Shown here: one piece after another, positions 44,859 through 53,780 of the stretch
Numbering within the stretch: the stretch's first letter is position 1
Layout of the letters: every line of letters starts with the position of its first letter
Source: Marinomonas ushuaiensis DSM 15871
GTDB taxonomy: Bacteria > Pseudomonadota > Gammaproteobacteria > Pseudomonadales > Marinomonadaceae
Direction: 5' to 3'
Length of the DNA: 64,000 bases
Assembly (NCBI RefSeq): GCF_000521805.1
Contig: NZ_JAMB01000002.1
Coordinates: 206,358-270,357, forward strand
Made by a program: the position numbers and the translations under genes
Notes under the pieces: model-generated
The model's database searches: none
What the model saw: the letters and a program-made list of their open reading frames with translations, nothing else
What the model was told of the DNA's origin: nothing

Positions 44859-46622
44859 GTGAATATGGAAAATGTACCTTTGTCGCACCTGGAACAGCGA
44901 CTCATCGCCCATTTGCAATTGCTTTATCCCGACCTAGATAATGTGGAACTCGCTAAGAAATGCTTAGCTACCTTTCATTTAGACCCGATGACAGAGACGC
45001 CCCGCCCCCATAGAAATATATGGGATCAGTCTGACATCATGCTAATCACTTATGCAGATACTTTGCGTCGCGAAGGCGAAGCGCCTTTAGAAACCTTGCA
45101 TAAATTCGTTAAAAACAAATTATCCGACTCGATTTCTGCCGTGCATTTATTGCCGTTTTTCCCCTACAGTTCAGACGATGGTTTTAGCGTCATGGATTAC
45201 ACCACGGTCAATCCATCTTGCGGTAAATGGGATCATGTCTCTGCTTTATCAAAAGACTTTAAAGTCATGGGTGATCTGGTTATTAACCATTGTTCAAGCC
45301 GAAGCATGTGGTTTGAGAATTTCAAAGCCGGTGTTGATCCAGGTGCGTCTTTCTTTTACGAAGCCGATCCAAACGCAGATTTAAGTGCTGTGGTTCGCCC
45401 AAGAACATCGCCATTGTTACGAGAAGTACAGACAAAAAACGGTGAAAAACACGTCTGGTGCACCTTTAGCCACGACCAAATAGATTTGAACTTCGAGAAT
45501 CCGAATGTTCTTTTAGAGTTCTTACGCATTATTCGATTGTATCTTGAAAAAGGCATTCGCTGGTTTCGTTTAGACGCCGTGGCGTTCCTTTGGAAAATTC
45601 CGGGAACCACTTCGATCAACTTGCCGCAAACTCATGAAATGATTCGCTTGTTACGACTCATGATTGAGCATTACGCGCCAGACGCTGTGATCATCACAGA
45701 AACCAACATTCCGAACCAAGAAAATTTAACCTATTTCGGTAATGCCAACGAAGCCCATTTAATTTACAACTTCTCTTTACCGCCTTTGTTAATTAATAGC
45801 TTGGTAACAGGCAATTGCAGCCATTTGAAACAATGGTTAATGAGCATGCCACCCGCTCAACAAGGCACCACTTACTTAAACTTTTTGGCTTCTCACGACG
45901 GTATTGGTTTACGCCCTACTGAAGGCTTACTGTCTGAATGGGAATTGGAAACGCTCATCAATACGATGAAACGTTTTGGGGGTAAGCTTAGCGCTCGTAC
46001 TACGCCACAAGGTGAATCCAAGCCTTATGAAATTAACATTAGTCTTTGGAACGCTTTGTCTGGTTCAGCTCAACAGGGTCCTGATCAATGGCAGTTTGCC
46101 CGCTTCCTTTGTGCTACTGGCGTGATGATGGCGCTAGAAGGCGTTCCAGCCTTATATATTCATAGTTTGTTTGGAACAGAGAACGACATGGAGCGTGTTT
46201 CAAACACCGGACATTTCCGTTCAATCAACCGCCACATTTGGGATATGGAAGACTTGGATCATGCGTTGAATACCAATACGCATCATCAAAAGGTCTTTCA
46301 AAGTGTGACGAAACTTACTCAGATTCGCCGAGCACAACCCGCTTTCCATCCAAATGCGACACAATATATTTTGCACATGGGCGAAAACCTGTTTGCCTTC
46401 TGGCGTCAGAGTTTAGATAGAAGGCAAAGTTTGTTCGCGGTCTACAATATGACCGATCAACCACAGAGTTTTAACCTTTCAGAACTGAATTTAATTGCAA
46501 CAGACGTGTGGATGGATCTTGTAACAGAACAAATCTATGAAGATCACCTAGGCAAGGTTACTTTAATGCCCTATCAGTTCGTTTGGCTGGCGAATAAAAA
46601 AGGCAAGATCAAAATCAATTAA
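44859..46622 (+). CDS. GH13_18 phosphorylase, probable glucosylglycerate phosphorylase
   Basis: A 587-residue sucrose phosphorylase-like enzyme (glycoside hydrolase 13, subfamily 18). The nucleophile Asp is in WFRLDAVAF near residue 237, the acid/base Glu in VIITETNIPN near 279, and the third acid in ASHDGIGLRP. The subfamily includes sucrose, sucrose-6-phosphate, glucosylglycerol and glucosylglycerate phosphorylases. Its place after gpgP-gpgS makes glucosylglycerate the likely substrate, released as glucose-1-phosphate and glycerate when the solute is no longer needed. Confidence 0.85.
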   Translation: MNMENVPLSHLEQRLIAHLQLLYPDLDNVELAKKCLATFHLDPMTETPRPHRNIWDQSDIMLITYADTLRREGEAPLETLHKFVKNKLSDSISAVHLLPFFPYSSDDGFSVMDYTTVNPSCGKWDHVSALSKDFKVMGDLVINHCSSRSMWFENFKAGVDPGASFFYEADPNADLSAVVRPRTSPLLREVQTKNGEKHVWCTFSHDQIDLNFENPNVLLEFLRIIRLYLEKGIRWFRLDAVAFLWKIPGTTSINLPQTHEMIRLLRLMIEHYAPDAVIITETNIPNQENLTYFGNANEAHLIYNFSLPPLLINSLVTGNCSHLKQWLMSMPPAQQGTTYLNFLASHDGIGLRPTEGLLSEWELETLINTMKRFGGKLSARTTPQGESKPYEINISLWNALSGSAQQGPDQWQFARFLCATGVMMALEGVPALYIHSLFGTENDMERVSNTGHFRSINRHIWDMEDLDHALNTNTHHQKVFQSVTKLTQIRRAQPAFHPNATQYILHMGENLFAFWRQSLDRRQSLFAVYNMTDQPQSFNLSELNLIATDVWMDLVTEQIYEDHLGKVTLMPYQFVWLANKKGKIKIN

Positions 46623-46636
46623 TCTGATCTAAAAAC

Positions 46637-46676
46637 AAAAAACGCGCTTAGAATCTAAATACTAAGCGCGTTTTTT
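46637..46676 (+). terminator. Bidirectional intrinsic terminator
   Basis: AAAAAACGCGCTTAG (46637-46651) pairs perfectly with CTAAGCGCGTTTTTT (46662-46676). It closes the glucosylglycerate cluster and can also serve the convergent SMR gene. Confidence 0.92.
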
Positions 46677-46718
46677 ATATACTTTAAAAAGTAATGCTTT
46701 ATAAAAAATTAAACTATA

Positions 46719-47048
46719 TCAATGACTAACGGTTTTGGAAAACACATTAATCACGACGACACCAGCGACAATCAGAGACATACCAATACAGGCTGCAGCA
46801 TCTAATTTTTCATTGGCAAAAAAGTAACCATACAAAGAAATAAGAACCACACCTAAGCCAGCCCAAATAGCGTAAGCCAAACCTGTCGGCATAGAGCGCA
46901 TAACAACACTCAATAGATAAAAAGCAACGGCATAACCAACGACCAAAATAATACTGGGTCCCAGTTTAGTAAAAGAGTCCGACGCTTTTAATGCTGAGGT
47001 AGCAATTACTTCTGCCAGTATGGCCAAACATAAAAGTAAGTAAATCAT
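46719..47048 (-). CDS. Small multidrug resistance (EmrE-like) transporter
   Basis: A 109-residue protein with four membrane segments. The essential Glu is at residue 13 (LAILAEVIATSALK), equal to EmrE Glu14. AYAIWAGLGVV and GYFFANEKLD are family marks of the EmrE/QacC branch that expels cationic compounds with protons. A guanidinium-exporting Gdx (SugE) is less likely, as those have a different N-terminal pattern. The next gene upstream on the same strand is an ABC exporter. Confidence 0.9.
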   Translation of the reverse strand: MIYLLLCLAILAEVIATSALKASDSFTKLGPSIILVVGYAVAFYLLSVVMRSMPTGLAYAIWAGLGVVLISLYGYFFANEKLDAAACIGMSLIVAGVVVINVFSKTVSH

Positions 47049-47134
47049 GTACTATCCTTAAGGCTAGTTATTTATCAAATACGTCTTCAGCTTTGTCTAT
47101 CTTACGTTTCGACATCCCTTAGTTTTCTAGATCT

Positions 47135-49000
47135 TTATTTTTCTAGATCGTCACTTTTTTCTAAATCAATGTCTTCTGCTAAGAAACCACCGGTTTGATG
47201 CGCCCAAAGTGATGCATAAATGCCAGACTGCTGAATCAGCTCCTCATGACTGCCTTGCTCTACTATGTTGCCTTTATCCAAGACAATCAAACGATCCATC
47301 GCCGCAATTGTAGAAAGACGGTGAGCAATGGCAATAACCGTTTTACCTTGCATCAATTTATACAAACTGTCTTGTATGGCAGCTTCCACTTCAGAATCCA
47401 ATGCAGATGTTGCCTCATCCAAAATCAGCAAAGGTGCATCTTTTAATAAAACTCTCGCAATGGCGATACGTTGACGCTGACCGCCTGAAAGTTTAATGCC
47501 TCGCTCACCCACCATGGCATCGTAACCTGAATTACCAAATGGATCTGTTAAGGTTTGAATAAACTCATGAGCCTCGGCTTTTGTCGCCGCCGCAATCATT
47601 TCTTCTTCGGTGGCATCAGGACGACCATACATGAGATTTTCTCTAACAGTTCTGTGCAGTAAAGACGTGTCTTGCGTCACCATACCGATTTGTGCGCGCA
47701 ATGAATCTTGTTTTACCGCACTGATATCCTGCCCATCTATTCGTATTTGCCCAGATTCAATATCATGGAAACGCATTAACAAATTCACTATGGTGGATTT
47801 ACCGGCACCAGAACGACCAACCAAACCAACTTTTTCACCTGCGTTGATCGACAAGACAAGGTTTTCAATAACCTTGCCATTCGTCTTCCCATAATGAAAA
47901 TTAACTGCGTCATAGTTGATTGCACCTTTTGATACCGTTAACTTTGGCGCATTAATTTTATCTTCAATTTCAATCGGACGAGACAATGTTTTCATGCCAT
48001 CGTTTACCATGCCTATGTTTTCAAACAAGGCACTGACTTCCCACATAATCCATTGGGACATGCCATTCATTCTAAGAGCCAAGCTGACCGCAATGGCGAT
48101 GGCACCAACACTGATAATACTGTCTGTCCATAACCAAATAGATAAGGCTGCAATAGAGAATGTGAGCAAGTAATTACATGTGTGCACACCAACACTTAAC
48201 ATAGTCACAAGGCGCATTTGTTTATAAACGGTTTGTAAGAAACCATCCATACCATCTTTTGCGTATTCTGCTTCGCGTTGATGATGTGAAAATAACTTAA
48301 CGGTGGAAATATTGCTGTAGCTGTCAACAACACGCCCCGTCATGGTTGAACGAGTATCCGCTTGTTCTGCCGATATTTTTTTCAACTTGGGAATAAAATA
48401 AAGCTGCAATCCCACATACAAAACCAACCATCCCAACATAGGTAGCATGAGTCGATAATCAGCATTGGCAATCAACACCACCATAGAAACAAAATACACA
48501 GCGATGTACATAAGCACATCAAGTAATTTCATTACGGTTTCACGAACCGCAAGGGATGTTTGCATCACCTTAGTAGAAATACGACCTGCAAATTCGTCCT
48601 GAAAAAACGACATACTTTGACGCAAAATATAATGGTGCGATAACCAACGAATTCGCATTGGGTAATTACCCAATAACGTCTGATGAATAATAGCGGAATG
48701 TACAAACGTCGCTAACGGCATGGCGATGAGGATCATCAAAGACATGTAAAATAAATGCCAACCTTCTTCTGCAAGGAAAGTATCTGGGTTTTTATTAACC
48801 AGCCAATCGACTAGTTGCCCCATAAAACTGAACAATGTCACTTCTAAAATGGCAATAATGGCTGTTAGCATCGACATTAAAATAAGCGGTACTTCTACGC
48901 CTTTCGAATAATAACGGCAAAATGCAAACAGCGTTTTTGGGGCTTGTTCAACTTCTATCTCTGGAAAAGCAGACACCCATCTTTCGAAAAAACGTAACAT
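47135..49000 (-). CDS. ABC transporter, fused membrane/ATPase
   Basis: A 621-residue half exporter. Membrane segments fill residues 35-320. The ATPase has Walker A GRSGAGKST, signature LSGGQRQRIAIARV, Walker B LLILDEATSALD and the switch His in AIAHRLSTI. The C-terminus is acidic (EDIDLEKSDDLEK). It belongs to the ABCB-like multidrug or lipid exporters; the cargo is not known. It is 87 nt upstream of the SMR gene and divergent from the Bcr/CflA exporter. Confidence 0.9.
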   Translation of the reverse strand: MLRFFERWVSAFPEIEVEQAPKTLFAFCRYYSKGVEVPLILMSMLTAIIAILEVTLFSFMGQLVDWLVNKNPDTFLAEEGWHLFYMSLMILIAMPLATFVHSAIIHQTLLGNYPMRIRWLSHHYILRQSMSFFQDEFAGRISTKVMQTSLAVRETVMKLLDVLMYIAVYFVSMVVLIANADYRLMLPMLGWLVLYVGLQLYFIPKLKKISAEQADTRSTMTGRVVDSYSNISTVKLFSHHQREAEYAKDGMDGFLQTVYKQMRLVTMLSVGVHTCNYLLTFSIAALSIWLWTDSIISVGAIAIAVSLALRMNGMSQWIMWEVSALFENIGMVNDGMKTLSRPIEIEDKINAPKLTVSKGAINYDAVNFHYGKTNGKVIENLVLSINAGEKVGLVGRSGAGKSTIVNLLMRFHDIESGQIRIDGQDISAVKQDSLRAQIGMVTQDTSLLHRTVRENLMYGRPDATEEEMIAAATKAEAHEFIQTLTDPFGNSGYDAMVGERGIKLSGGQRQRIAIARVLLKDAPLLILDEATSALDSEVEAAIQDSLYKLMQGKTVIAIAHRLSTIAAMDRLIVLDKGNIVEQGSHEELIQQSGIYASLWAHQTGGFLAEDIDLEKSDDLEK

Positions 49001-49242
49001 AATATTCCTTATTAAACCTTAACGCCGAACTATAAAAAGAGGTAACAAAACAAGAGGCGAAATTGAAACACGTTCTATAATTGAAAACCAGAAAAGATAG
49101 GGGTCATAAAATTATCCAGCCTCTTTACTTAGTGTTTGCATAATTTATTCTGATAATAAGGCTCAAAACTATTATAATTTGAACCTGTTTTTTGTCTTTG
49201 CTCCAATGAAGCCCTACTTACTTCTTTTATTAAGCGACCATA

Positions 49243-50442
49243 ATGAAGCCTACTTTCTCTATTATTTTAGTTCTCGGCCTGCTGGCTGGGCTCACGCCAT
49301 TAGCCATTGATGCGTATTTACCGAGTCTCCCAACCATAGCTGAAGAACTGGATACCAATATTGACCTAATACAAATGACAGTCAGTATGTATTTATTGGT
49401 ATTTGCTTTTATGCAAATCCTCTTCGGACCTATTTCTGATGCCTTAGGTCGACGCTCGGTGATTGTTGGTGGCTTGACGGTTTATGCAATAGGTAGCCTA
49501 GTATGCGCATTCGCGCAGAATTATGAGGTTCTTCTTATTGGTCGAGCGGTACAAGCGCTGGGTGGTGCAGCGGTTGCGGTATGTGTTCCAGCATTAATAA
49601 AAGACGGCATGTCGGTTAATAAATTTGCAAAAACTATGTCTATGGTAATGCTGGTAATGGCCATTGCTCCGTTAATTGCACCGATTCTTGGCGGCGCCAT
49701 TTTAACTATTTGGAGCTGGCATTATATTTTCGTTTTATTAAGTGTCATGGCTATTCTAGCGATGGTGTTATTTCTACGAACTATCCCTGAAACATTACCC
49801 GTTGAAAAACGCACACCTTTTTCCTTTGGTAATGCCATTCATAATTACCATATTCTGCTTAAAAACAAATTAGTAATGGGTTATCTCGTTGCCTCTGCTT
49901 TTTATTTTGGCGGCATGATGAGCTTTATTACTGGCGCATCTTTTGTCTATATCGAGTTTTATGGTGTTAAACCAGAGTATTTTGGTTTTCTAGTAGGAGT
50001 TAACATCATTGCTATGATGATCGCATCAACGATCAATGGTCGTTATGTGGAAAAACTCGGTACAGAAATAATGTCAAAATACGCCTTTTATATTCCGCTA
50101 ACCGCATCATTATGTATGTTGGTACTTACCTTCTTTGAAAACCCACCATTAATATTAATCATCATAACGAGCACATTATTTATGGGACCACTGGGGATTC
50201 TAGGAAGTGGGTTGATGGCCGGTGCACTGAATCATGCAGGTAATCATAATGGTAGTGTAACGGCTCTAGCAGGGACATCACGCTTTGCTTTTGGTGCATT
50301 AGGTGGCGCGATTGTCAGTATTTTCCATGATGATACTTTTGTCCCAATGCTAACGACCATTGCGACTTGCGGAATCATTGCGTTCATTTGCTTTAAAGTC
50401 ACAACCAAGTACGCTAAACCAATCTTAGAAAGCACTGAATAG
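49243..50442 (+). CDS. Bcr/CflA family MFS drug exporter
   Basis: A 399-residue protein with twelve membrane segments. TPLAIDAYLPSLP near the start is the Bcr/CflA mark and GPISDALGRRSVIVGG is the MFS loop 2-3 motif. Members export bicyclomycin, chloramphenicol, sulfonamides or cysteine-related metabolites. It lies 43 nt before the HopJ gene and is divergent from the ABC exporter. Confidence 0.9.
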   Translation: MKPTFSIILVLGLLAGLTPLAIDAYLPSLPTIAEELDTNIDLIQMTVSMYLLVFAFMQILFGPISDALGRRSVIVGGLTVYAIGSLVCAFAQNYEVLLIGRAVQALGGAAVAVCVPALIKDGMSVNKFAKTMSMVMLVMAIAPLIAPILGGAILTIWSWHYIFVLLSVMAILAMVLFLRTIPETLPVEKRTPFSFGNAIHNYHILLKNKLVMGYLVASAFYFGGMMSFITGASFVYIEFYGVKPEYFGFLVGVNIIAMMIASTINGRYVEKLGTEIMSKYAFYIPLTASLCMLVLTFFENPPLILIIITSTLFMGPLGILGSGLMAGALNHAGNHNGSVTALAGTSRFAFGALGGAIVSIFHDDTFVPMLTTIATCGIIAFICFKVTTKYAKPILESTE

Positions 50443-50484
50443 ACGTATTCAATACCAACATTTTTATCAGAATTTGGAGTTCCA

Positions 50485-50835
50485 ATGCTAAGCACGCAAA
50501 CACTTATTGAAAAGATCAAACAGTCACCAGAACAAGTGCAATTTAAAGAAGTTATTGACGTCATTGAACGTGAATATGATTTTACACCAACGGCTTTTCT
50601 CAACGGCCAACAGAATAACGCTGTAAATGAAAACAATGGCTCTTGTAAGATTTTTTCTTTCGCGACAATTAACAAATTAACAGAAGCAGAAACTCTGCAT
50701 TTGTTTGGTGATTTCTACCGTGTAGATGTTCTTGGAAATCCTGAAGCAAGTGATCACCAGAACATACGCCAATTCATCCTAAACGGTTGGTCTGGTATTT
50801 CTTTTGGTTCATCTGCTTTAGTCAGCAAACACTGA
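50485..50835 (+). CDS. HopJ family protein
   Basis: A 116-residue soluble protein of the HopJ family (VQFKEVIDVIEREYDFTPT, then LFGDFYRVDVLGNP, NGWSGISF). The name comes from a Pseudomonas syringae candidate effector, but the family is common in free-living marine bacteria with no type III secretion and no secretion genes are seen here. Its true role is unknown. Confidence 0.88.
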   Translation: MLSTQTLIEKIKQSPEQVQFKEVIDVIEREYDFTPTAFLNGQQNNAVNENNGSCKIFSFATINKLTEAETLHLFGDFYRVDVLGNPEASDHQNIRQFILNGWSGISFGSSALVSKH

Positions 50836-50929
50836 CGCATCAATCACTATTTTATTAAATAATCACCAGCGGTTGGACTCACTATCCACAAAGTGCGATA
50901 GTGCCAAACACCATGAATATGAGGTAGTT

Positions 50930-51751
50930 ATGGAATTAGTTGCATTTGATCTCGATGGCACTCTACTGAATAAGCATCAGCGACTTTCTGAATACACAAT
51001 AGAGACTCTCGAGCGTTTAAAGTCCGCAGGGGTATTTTATACGGTCGCCACAGGCCGAACTCACTTTGCAGCTATGCCTTGCATCCAAGGCCATGACTTT
51101 CCTAACTGGCAAATTTTCAAAAACGGTGTTGAATGGTGGAACCCTGAAAGCAGCCAGTATCGTCATAGAAGTTTGCTATCTCAAAGCCACATCGTAGACC
51201 TTCTTTCTTCTTTTGAAGAAAATGAAGTAACACCTTTCATTTTTTGTTTAGAAGACGATGGCTCACATCGAGTTTTCCATGCACCCTTAAATGGGCATAT
51301 GAGCGACCACATTGCGAATGAATTAGGCAACCACAAACATATGAGCCTCCACCCTTTAGCAGAGCTCTCTCACAATGCCAGAATCACCAACATAAGTGCT
51401 ATGGGAAACCCTGGGTTAATCAACAACATCATTCAAGAAAGTCATAAGCACGAACATCTCACGGCCTATTCTGGAGGTGGAATTTACAATCCTGATGCGT
51501 ATTGGTTAGACATACATCATAGTAATGTGTGTAAAGGCTCAGCATTGAAGGAACTAAAGGATGAAATTGGTGCCGAAAGAATGCTAGTGTTTGGAGATGG
51601 TGATAACGATCTTTCCATGTTCAGTACGGCTGATGAAGCTTTTGCTACGGAAAATGCCTCTCTTCATGTGAAAGAAGCGGCAACCAATGTCATTGGTCAT
51701 CATGATGAAGACGGTGTCGCAAGGTACTTACGAAAGCGTTACGACCTTTAA
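50930..51751 (+). CDS. Cof-type HAD phosphatase
   Basis: A 273-residue HAD-superfamily hydrolase with a C2B cap. Motif I is VAFDLDGTLLNK near residues 4-15, motif II ATGRTH, and motif IV FGDGDNDLSMF near 223. Likely substrates are sugar phosphates or cofactor phosphates. The ATG at 50930 is chosen because GAGG lies 6 nt upstream; a TTG further left would add 19 residues before the motif I strand, where the family starts. Confidence 0.88.
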   Translation: MELVAFDLDGTLLNKHQRLSEYTIETLERLKSAGVFYTVATGRTHFAAMPCIQGHDFPNWQIFKNGVEWWNPESSQYRHRSLLSQSHIVDLLSSFEENEVTPFIFCLEDDGSHRVFHAPLNGHMSDHIANELGNHKHMSLHPLAELSHNARITNISAMGNPGLINNIIQESHKHEHLTAYSGGGIYNPDAYWLDIHHSNVCKGSALKELKDEIGAERMLVFGDGDNDLSMFSTADEAFATENASLHVKEAATNVIGHHDEDGVARYLRKRYDL

Positions 51752-51872
51752 TATTTTATAAAGGGTTGATTTTTAACCATTACCCTCCATTATTATCAGG
51801 GTGACTGATTATTTTCAATTTGCTTAATGGAAACTTTAAGAAGACCGCTGTTACAAAATGTGACTTTACCGA

Positions 51873-51896
51873 ACGATCATAATAAACCATGATCGT
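51873..51896. promoter_or_regulatory. Palindrome upstream of the 53-aa gene
   Basis: ACGATCAT and ATGATCGT form a perfect 8-bp inverted repeat with an 8-nt spacer, about 30 nt before the ATG at 51926. Size and place fit a dimeric repressor operator, but no known consensus is matched. A leader hairpin is another reading. Confidence 0.4.
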
Positions 51897-51925
51897 GACA
51901 ATAATAATTAGTTTGGAGAAACGCC

Positions 51926-52087
51926 ATGTTTGAATTTTTACTGTTCGTAGCTGCTTGTGCGGTTATTGCTTTCTTGGTAACCAATACTCAGAAACTTGTT
52001 AATCAGCCTAAAACAAAGCTGCAGCCTATTAAAATTGAGCGCGAACAAAAACGTCGCCTTGCGCCTCGTCAAAAACGCCCTTACTAA
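51926..52087 (+). CDS. 53-aa single-pass membrane microprotein
   Basis: A 53-residue frame with a strong ribosome site (TTTGGAG, 8 nt before the ATG). Residues 1-19 are hydrophobic (FEFLLFVAACAVIAFLV); the rest is basic and Pro/Gln-rich (IEREQKRRLAPRQKRPY), so the tail is probably cytoplasmic. It stands alone with a palindrome upstream and a hairpin downstream, the layout of a true single gene. No family is recognised. Confidence 0.65.
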   Translation: MFEFLLFVAACAVIAFLVTNTQKLVNQPKTKLQPIKIEREQKRRLAPRQKRPY

Positions 52088-52142
52088 TTCGCTTTCATTT
52101 AGTAGACGTGACACCTAATTAATAAGGTTACTTTTCTCTATT

Positions 52143-52173
52143 TGCCAGATTGAACTCTTGTTTCAATTTGGCA
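52143..52173 (+). terminator. Weak hairpin terminator
   Basis: TGCCA-G-ATTGAA pairs with TTCAAT-T-TGGCA, then four T. It follows the 53-aa gene by about 55 nt. The T-tract is short, so termination may be partial. Confidence 0.4.
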
Positions 52174-52223
52174 TTTTCGATTCTAGCTCACGGTTCCCCT
52201 TTTACTTTCAGTACATTTCCCTG

Positions 52224-53738
52224 TTAAGCGCTAATACCATATTCTTTGAGTTTATTCGCTATCGCGCTGTGGCTCATTCCGACCGCTTTTGCCAAACGCC
52301 TTGTACTCGGAAACCGTGGATACAACTGCATGAGCAATTTTGCCTCCCACTGCTTTACCGTTTTATCCAAAGAACCATTAATCAGCTCAAGGCTTGCTGA
52401 ACTATCACACTCTATCAAATGTATGTCATCTGCTTGCCATTCTTTTTCTTTCACTACCAACAGGGTTTGTAGACAGTAATTTTGTAACTCTTTCAAGTTT
52501 CCCGGCCACGCATGCAAAGCCAATTTAACAAGTGCGCCTTTTGAAATAGAAGGCACGGGTAGTCGATAACGTTCAGATTGTGCTAAAACAATTTGCTGGA
52601 CCAACCCTTCAATGTCTTCTTTTCTTTCTCGTAATGGCGGCATGGATAAGACGAGAGTCGCCAAAGAAAAATAAAGCCCTTTATATAACCTTGGACTATC
52701 AGATCCCTCCTCTCCACTGGATAAGGTTTTCGCATCTAATGAAGAAATGCTAACTAAACGCACTGATGGGTTAACGCTAGAAACAGAACTTGACTGAAGA
52801 CTAAGCCAATTAGCCAAATCCAATTGTACCGAATCGTCTAAACATTCAATGTCCTCTATCACAAACCAACCAGATGCTTTATCCAATGCAATAATGTCTG
52901 CTTGAGTTAAGTCTTTAGCATGACGAATCACAAGTTGAGCGTCTCTGTCCGCTTGTCGTTTATGCCAATATTGAAACAAAGCTTCGATGAAATCACGCTT
53001 GCCAGTGCCAACTTCGCCTTGAATAAATAAGGGCATCGTCGCTTCGACAAAAGCGTTGGCTGCGGTTAAGGTCCGCGCCATAGCGGCGCTTTGAATAACA
53101 CTTGGTTGAAAGTAGGTTTCTAAATGTTTTTCAGCATTCGGCGCTTGCTTTAAACTTGCCGCTTGCCTATCAAGACGTAATTCAGATTTTAAATAAATGA
53201 CCGTGCCCGCAGGGTTTTCAATACCATCATCATCACAGACAAAAATGGGCTTCATTTCAAGTAACAAGGCTTTGTTACGAACTCTAATACGTTTACTAAT
53301 GCTTTCCTGAGGATTGCCCCATGTTTCCTTAGAAAAGCTAATGCCTTTAATAATCGACGACAAAGGTTTGTGCAGTAGATCTGCGACAGAAGTATTTAAA
53401 TCTTCTGCTGCAAGTTCTGTAACCATGGTGATATTGCCTTTCAAATCGACTGAAATAACACCATCTGGTAAGGTTTCTAACAAGGTATAAAGCGCGTTAT
53501 GTTCACGTTCAAATGGCGTAAACATAACAGTCTTAACGTCTTCTACACTTTCTAAACGACGGATCTCAGCCAATAAACGCTGTAACTGAGAAAAAGGAAT
53601 ATCAGGAAAACCACAATAAATACAACGCCGTTTCGAATCCATTTCCACTAGCCGCATATCGATTTGATGTGGAATAAACAAATCAAGGATCTCACGGATC
53701 ATGCCGACTCGATCTTCGCACTGTATTTCTAATCTCAT
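52224..53738 (-). CDS. TyrR-like transcriptional regulator
   Basis: A 504-residue protein with the TyrR order: ACT domain (about 1-70, MRLEIQCEDRVGMIREIL), PAS (80-190, LLETLPDGVISVDLKGNI), an AAA+ sigma54-type domain (205-420) and a C-terminal Fis-type HTH (LAKAVGMSHSAIANKLKEYG). The Walker A (GEVGTGKRDF) is altered from the usual GETGTGK-type and the GAFTGA loop for sigma54 contact is absent, as in E. coli TyrR. It would therefore act on sigma70 promoters, perhaps in aromatic amino acid genes. No target is next to it. Confidence 0.85.
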   Translation of the reverse strand: MRLEIQCEDRVGMIREILDLFIPHQIDMRLVEMDSKRRCIYCGFPDIPFSQLQRLLAEIRRLESVEDVKTVMFTPFEREHNALYTLLETLPDGVISVDLKGNITMVTELAAEDLNTSVADLLHKPLSSIIKGISFSKETWGNPQESISKRIRVRNKALLLEMKPIFVCDDDGIENPAGTVIYLKSELRLDRQAASLKQAPNAEKHLETYFQPSVIQSAAMARTLTAANAFVEATMPLFIQGEVGTGKRDFIEALFQYWHKRQADRDAQLVIRHAKDLTQADIIALDKASGWFVIEDIECLDDSVQLDLANWLSLQSSSVSSVNPSVRLVSISSLDAKTLSSGEEGSDSPRLYKGLYFSLATLVLSMPPLRERKEDIEGLVQQIVLAQSERYRLPVPSISKGALVKLALHAWPGNLKELQNYCLQTLLVVKEKEWQADDIHLIECDSSASLELINGSLDKTVKQWEAKLLMQLYPRFPSTRRLAKAVGMSHSAIANKLKEYGISA

Positions 53739-53780
53739 GTTTTTCTCAAGTTATTAACGCCAATCATTGGAAATGCTGTT

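Noticed and set aside
50485..50835. HopJ as evidence for type III secretion
   Set aside because: No secretion genes or promoter elements are near, and the family is widespread in free-living marine bacteria.
52224..53738. Reading the TyrR-like protein as a sigma54-dependent activator
   Set aside because: The GAFTGA loop needed to contact sigma54 is absent, as in E. coli TyrR.
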